Below are positions 61,490 through 64,000 of a stretch of DNA of 64,000 bases, one piece after another. Numbering within the stretch: the first letter of the stretch is position 1; each line of letters opens with the position of its first letter. The DNA comes from Glaciecola sp947496235. Its GTDB lineage: Bacteria; Pseudomonadota; Gammaproteobacteria; Enterobacterales; Alteromonadaceae. The DNA lies in assembly GCF_050306235.1 (NCBI RefSeq), contig NZ_JBLWFH010000002.1, positions 186,001-250,000 of the forward strand. The letters are read 5' to 3'. The position numbers were made by a program, and so were the translations under genes. Below the pieces are notes generated by a model. It saw only the letters and a program-made list of their open reading frames with translations, made no database searches and had not been told where the DNA came from.

Positions 61490-62803
61490 ATGCTAGCGCA
61501 TTATCTGGATTTGAGTGTTCGTAGTTTTAAACGCACACCCATGACCACTTTACTGATGATCATTGCAATAGCATTGGGCATTGGTGTGACTATGACAAGT
61601 TTGTCTGTGTATCACATGATGTCCATGGACCCAATGCCGCACAAAAGCAGTAAATTATTTCATCCGCAATTAAATACTCGTGATCAAGGGGTTAACTGGT
61701 GGACCCAAGACGATCTGCCTCATCAATTGACTTACATAGACGCGAAAAACCTATATCAAGCAGATATTCCGGCGTTAAAAACACCTTCAGTGAAAACCGG
61801 TTATAGCGTGCATCTAAATGATGACCAAATTAAACCCTTTATGGAAACAGTGAGACTGATTGATAACGACTTTTTCACTATGTTCGACATGAGGTTTATT
61901 TACGGTGGTCCTTGGTCAGATGAGAGTGATAATAGTGGCGAGTTAGTCACTGTAATAAGTGCCGAACTCAACGACATATTGTTTGGTGGAGAAAACTCCG
62001 TTGGCAAACAAGTATTTTTCGATAAAGTGGCATTTCGTATCGTGGGTGTATTTGATGATTTTGATTATCACGTTAAATTTTACGACTTAACCAATGGTGC
62101 TTTTAATCAAAATGAACAGGTATTTATTCCCTTTTCCCTGATAGAACCTTTAGAAGTTAACAATTGGGGTAATACCAATGGTTGGAAGTATGAAGATATA
62201 AGATCCTTTCAAGACAAACTTAACTCGGAATTAGTTTGGCTACAATTCTGGGTGCAATTAGATTCTCCTGAAGAAGTCACCTCATATAAAAACTTTTTAA
62301 CCAACTATTTAACCGAGCAAGCAACCCTAGGCCGATTCGAACGCCAAGACGTGCATTTTGACCTAAAAAATGTGATGCAATGGCTGGATTACAACAATGT
62401 AGTCACTGAGGATAATAGAGTAGTTGTGGGTTTAAGTTTTTTATTTCTGGCAGTTTGTGTGGCAAATATTGTTGGCTTGTTACTTGGTAAGTTTTTAAAA
62501 CGCGTACCAGAAGTGGGAGTGCGCAGAGCCTTAGGCGCCAGTAAACGCCAAGTGTTTATGCAGCATTTGGTAGAGGTATCGCTGTTAGGGCTTATCGGAG
62601 GAACTTTGGGGATAGCCATCGCTCAACTCGGATTATGGGGCGTGAGGTCAACCTATAGCTACTATGACGCTTTGGCTACTATGGATTTGAGTATGTTTTT
62701 AGCTGCGCCTTTAATCGCTATTTTAGCATGTATTATAGCTGGGCTTTACCCTGCTTGGTTGGTTTGCAATACCAACCCTGCTTACTGCTTGAAAACGCAA
62801 TAA
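61490..62803 (+). CDS. FtsX/MacB-like ABC permease, first of two
   Basis: 437 residues from the ATG at 61490; a longer frame opening at 61412 overlaps the ATPase gene and is not used. One helix near the N-terminus (TTLLMIIAIALGIGVTMTSL), a large periplasmic domain (about 45-300), then three helices with GVRRALGASKRQVFMQHLVE, the conserved cytoplasmic FtsX-type loop. With the next gene it would form a heterodimeric permease. Substrates of such exporters include peptides, antibiotics and lipoproteins; nothing here decides among them. Confidence 0.9.
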   Translation: MLAHYLDLSVRSFKRTPMTTLLMIIAIALGIGVTMTSLSVYHMMSMDPMPHKSSKLFHPQLNTRDQGVNWWTQDDLPHQLTYIDAKNLYQADIPALKTPSVKTGYSVHLNDDQIKPFMETVRLIDNDFFTMFDMRFIYGGPWSDESDNSGELVTVISAELNDILFGGENSVGKQVFFDKVAFRIVGVFDDFDYHVKFYDLTNGAFNQNEQVFIPFSLIEPLEVNNWGNTNGWKYEDIRSFQDKLNSELVWLQFWVQLDSPEEVTSYKNFLTNYLTEQATLGRFERQDVHFDLKNVMQWLDYNNVVTEDNRVVVGLSFLFLAVCVANIVGLLLGKFLKRVPEVGVRRALGASKRQVFMQHLVEVSLLGLIGGTLGIAIAQLGLWGVRSTYSYYDALATMDLSMFLAAPLIAILACIIAGLYPAWLVCNTNPAYCLKTQ

Positions 62804-62813
62804 GGAAGTAAAA

Positions 62814-64000
62814 ATGTTAGATATTAAACCCACCATCAGCGCATTACGACGTTCTAAAGCAGGCGCTTTTTTGTTGTTGATTCAGATTGCAATTGCAACT
62901 GCCATTGTGAGTAACGCGTCATTTATCGTGTATGACCGCGTACAATATATTTCTCAAGATACAGGATATCCAGAAGATGAAGTGTTTTCATTTTCACTAA
63001 ATACCTTTGGAGATGTTGAAGACTTATCGCAACAAATGGAACAAACAGAACAGCTGCTGCGGAATATGCCCGGTGTGATAGATGCAGTCTACGTGGATAG
63101 TGTGCCTTTAAGTGGCAGTGGATCCGCTAGCTCTTTTGCTAACTTACCACGCGACCAAAATGAACAAGAAAACTATCGTGAAGTTCGCGCGGCCTATATA
63201 GGCGCAGATGAACACATTTTTGAGGCCCTAGGCGTGGAAATAGCAGAAGGCCGAGGCTTTCTTCCCAGCGATGTGATTGTTACCAATACTCGAGCAGATT
63301 TACCACCAGTTGCTATTGTAAGCCGATCGTTTTTAGATGAAATGTTTCCTGAAGGTGACGGCTTAGGTCAACATATTTTCACTGGCAATATGGGTGCTCA
63401 AATTATAGGTGTGGTAGAAAAGATGAAAGGACCATGGCTGAAAGACTCACGCCCAGATAATTTGCTTTTGATCCCATATGCAGAAGCCAGTGTGTATCAA
63501 AACTTTATTGTGCGAACTAAAGCTCAAGACAGATCTGAGGTTATAGGCAAAATAGAGGACTTATTGTTAGAACAATATAATGAAAGAGTGATTATCAATT
63601 TACGCGGCATGGATGAATCCAAAGCAAGATACAATGCCGCAGACTTACTCATGGTGCGTATGCTAATAGTACTAATGGTAATCCTGGTATTGGTCACAGC
63701 CCTAGGCATATTTGGTTTAACCGTATTTAATATTAGCAAACGGACCAAACAAATTGGTACAAGAAGAGCCTTAGGTGCTAGAAAATCAGCCATAGTACGC
63801 TATTTTTTAGTAGAGAATTCATTGGTTTGTGTACTTGGATTAGCGGTAGGAATTACTGGCGCTATAGGTTTGGGTCATTTCTTAATGACAGAATATTCGT
63901 TACCAAAATTAAGTTTGTATTATGTAGTTGCGACTGCTATTGGGGTGTTTATAATCAGTTTACTGTCAGTGTTAATACCGGCAAACAAGGCCGCTAACAT
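62814..64000 (+). CDS. FtsX/MacB-like ABC permease, second of two (3' end outside window)
   Basis: The ATG at 62814 has AAGGAAG upstream, and the frame stays open to the window end, so about 395 residues are visible and a short C-terminal part is missing. It has an N-terminal helix (AFLLLIQIAIATAIVSNASF), a periplasmic domain, and the loop QIGTRRALGARKSAIVRYFL followed by two helices, as in the preceding permease. Start and stop relations (10-bp gap) show it is in the same operon. In related genomes such operons are often followed by a sigma-54 response regulator and sensor kinase, which would match the promoter here, but those lie beyond the window. Confidence 0.9.
   Translation, partial: MLDIKPTISALRRSKAGAFLLLIQIAIATAIVSNASFIVYDRVQYISQDTGYPEDEVFSFSLNTFGDVEDLSQQMEQTEQLLRNMPGVIDAVYVDSVPLSGSGSASSFANLPRDQNEQENYREVRAAYIGADEHIFEALGVEIAEGRGFLPSDVIVTNTRADLPPVAIVSRSFLDEMFPEGDGLGQHIFTGNMGAQIIGVVEKMKGPWLKDSRPDNLLLIPYAEASVYQNFIVRTKAQDRSEVIGKIEDLLLEQYNERVIINLRGMDESKARYNAADLLMVRMLIVLMVILVLVTALGIFGLTVFNISKRTKQIGTRRALGARKSAIVRYFLVENSLVCVLGLAVGITGAIGLGHFLMTEYSLPKLSLYYVVATAIGVFIISLLSVLIPANKAAN

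Overview
The window looks like chromosomal DNA of a marine gammaproteobacterium of the Alteromonadales (Alteromonas/Glaciecola/Shewanella-like). The evidence is a low GC content, an N-acetylglucosamine operon with the SIS-type deaminase, FabV, EfpL, UbiK, exported proteins with GlyGly-CTERM-like and PEP-CTERM-like tails, and several sigma-54 promoters. No rRNA, tRNA, CRISPR array or intact transposase was seen. The family assignments come from reading motifs by eye; no database search was run.

Layout. 1-2867: end of an N-acetylglucosamine catabolic operon (kinase, deaminase, deacetylase). 3065-8168: a large TPR membrane protein, a deletion remnant of a short-chain dehydrogenase, a beta-lactamase-fold serine hydrolase and an aspartic-protease-like protein. 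8230-8913: a small XRE regulator/membrane protein pair with its promoter and operator. 8992-12219: a Ser/Thr kinase-TPR protein with its ECF-type sigma factor. 12474-14125: efpL, then a membrane protein gene bracketed by two copies of an unusual nested palindrome; a third copy is at 46482-46620. 14313-23463: a 2065-residue surface protein, an orphan CcmC-like protein, a drug/metabolite exporter and a second serine hydrolase. 23565-30430: an accessory-looking stretch with a degenerate HD-GYP-like protein, a membrane TIR protein, three small proteins and a two-TM/TrkA-N/RyR protein bracketed by short palindromic repeats.

30508-41738 is the most coherent system. On the minus strand, cydA-cydB-cydX-cydD-cydC overlap or nearly overlap and run into a persulfide-dioxygenase-like and a DUF442-like gene. 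Just upstream lie a sulfide:quinone oxidoreductase and a haem protein. A divergent sigma-54 activator carries the cysteine spacing of the sulfane-sulfur sensor FisR. Both cydA and the quinone oxidoreductase have sigma-54 type promoters, and each has a similar TGACA-type palindrome about 90-105 bp upstream. I read this as a sulfide/persulfide-responsive regulon that supplies sulfide oxidation, persulfide removal and a sulfide-tolerant terminal oxidase together.

41752-46403: an RND exporter with a LolA-like protein and an outer-membrane protein. 46785-59243: mostly housekeeping genes (aldehyde dehydrogenase, fabV, ubiK, cutA, a peptidase, a LuxR-type ATPase regulator, cdd), plus a frameshifted cupin/carboxymuconolactone-decarboxylase gene and a PEP-CTERM-like exported protein. 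59244-64000: a MacB-like efflux operon behind a sigma-54 promoter, with two GTGTCCG-type palindromes upstream and an unannotated 30-residue membrane peptide as its first reading frame; the last permease runs off the window.
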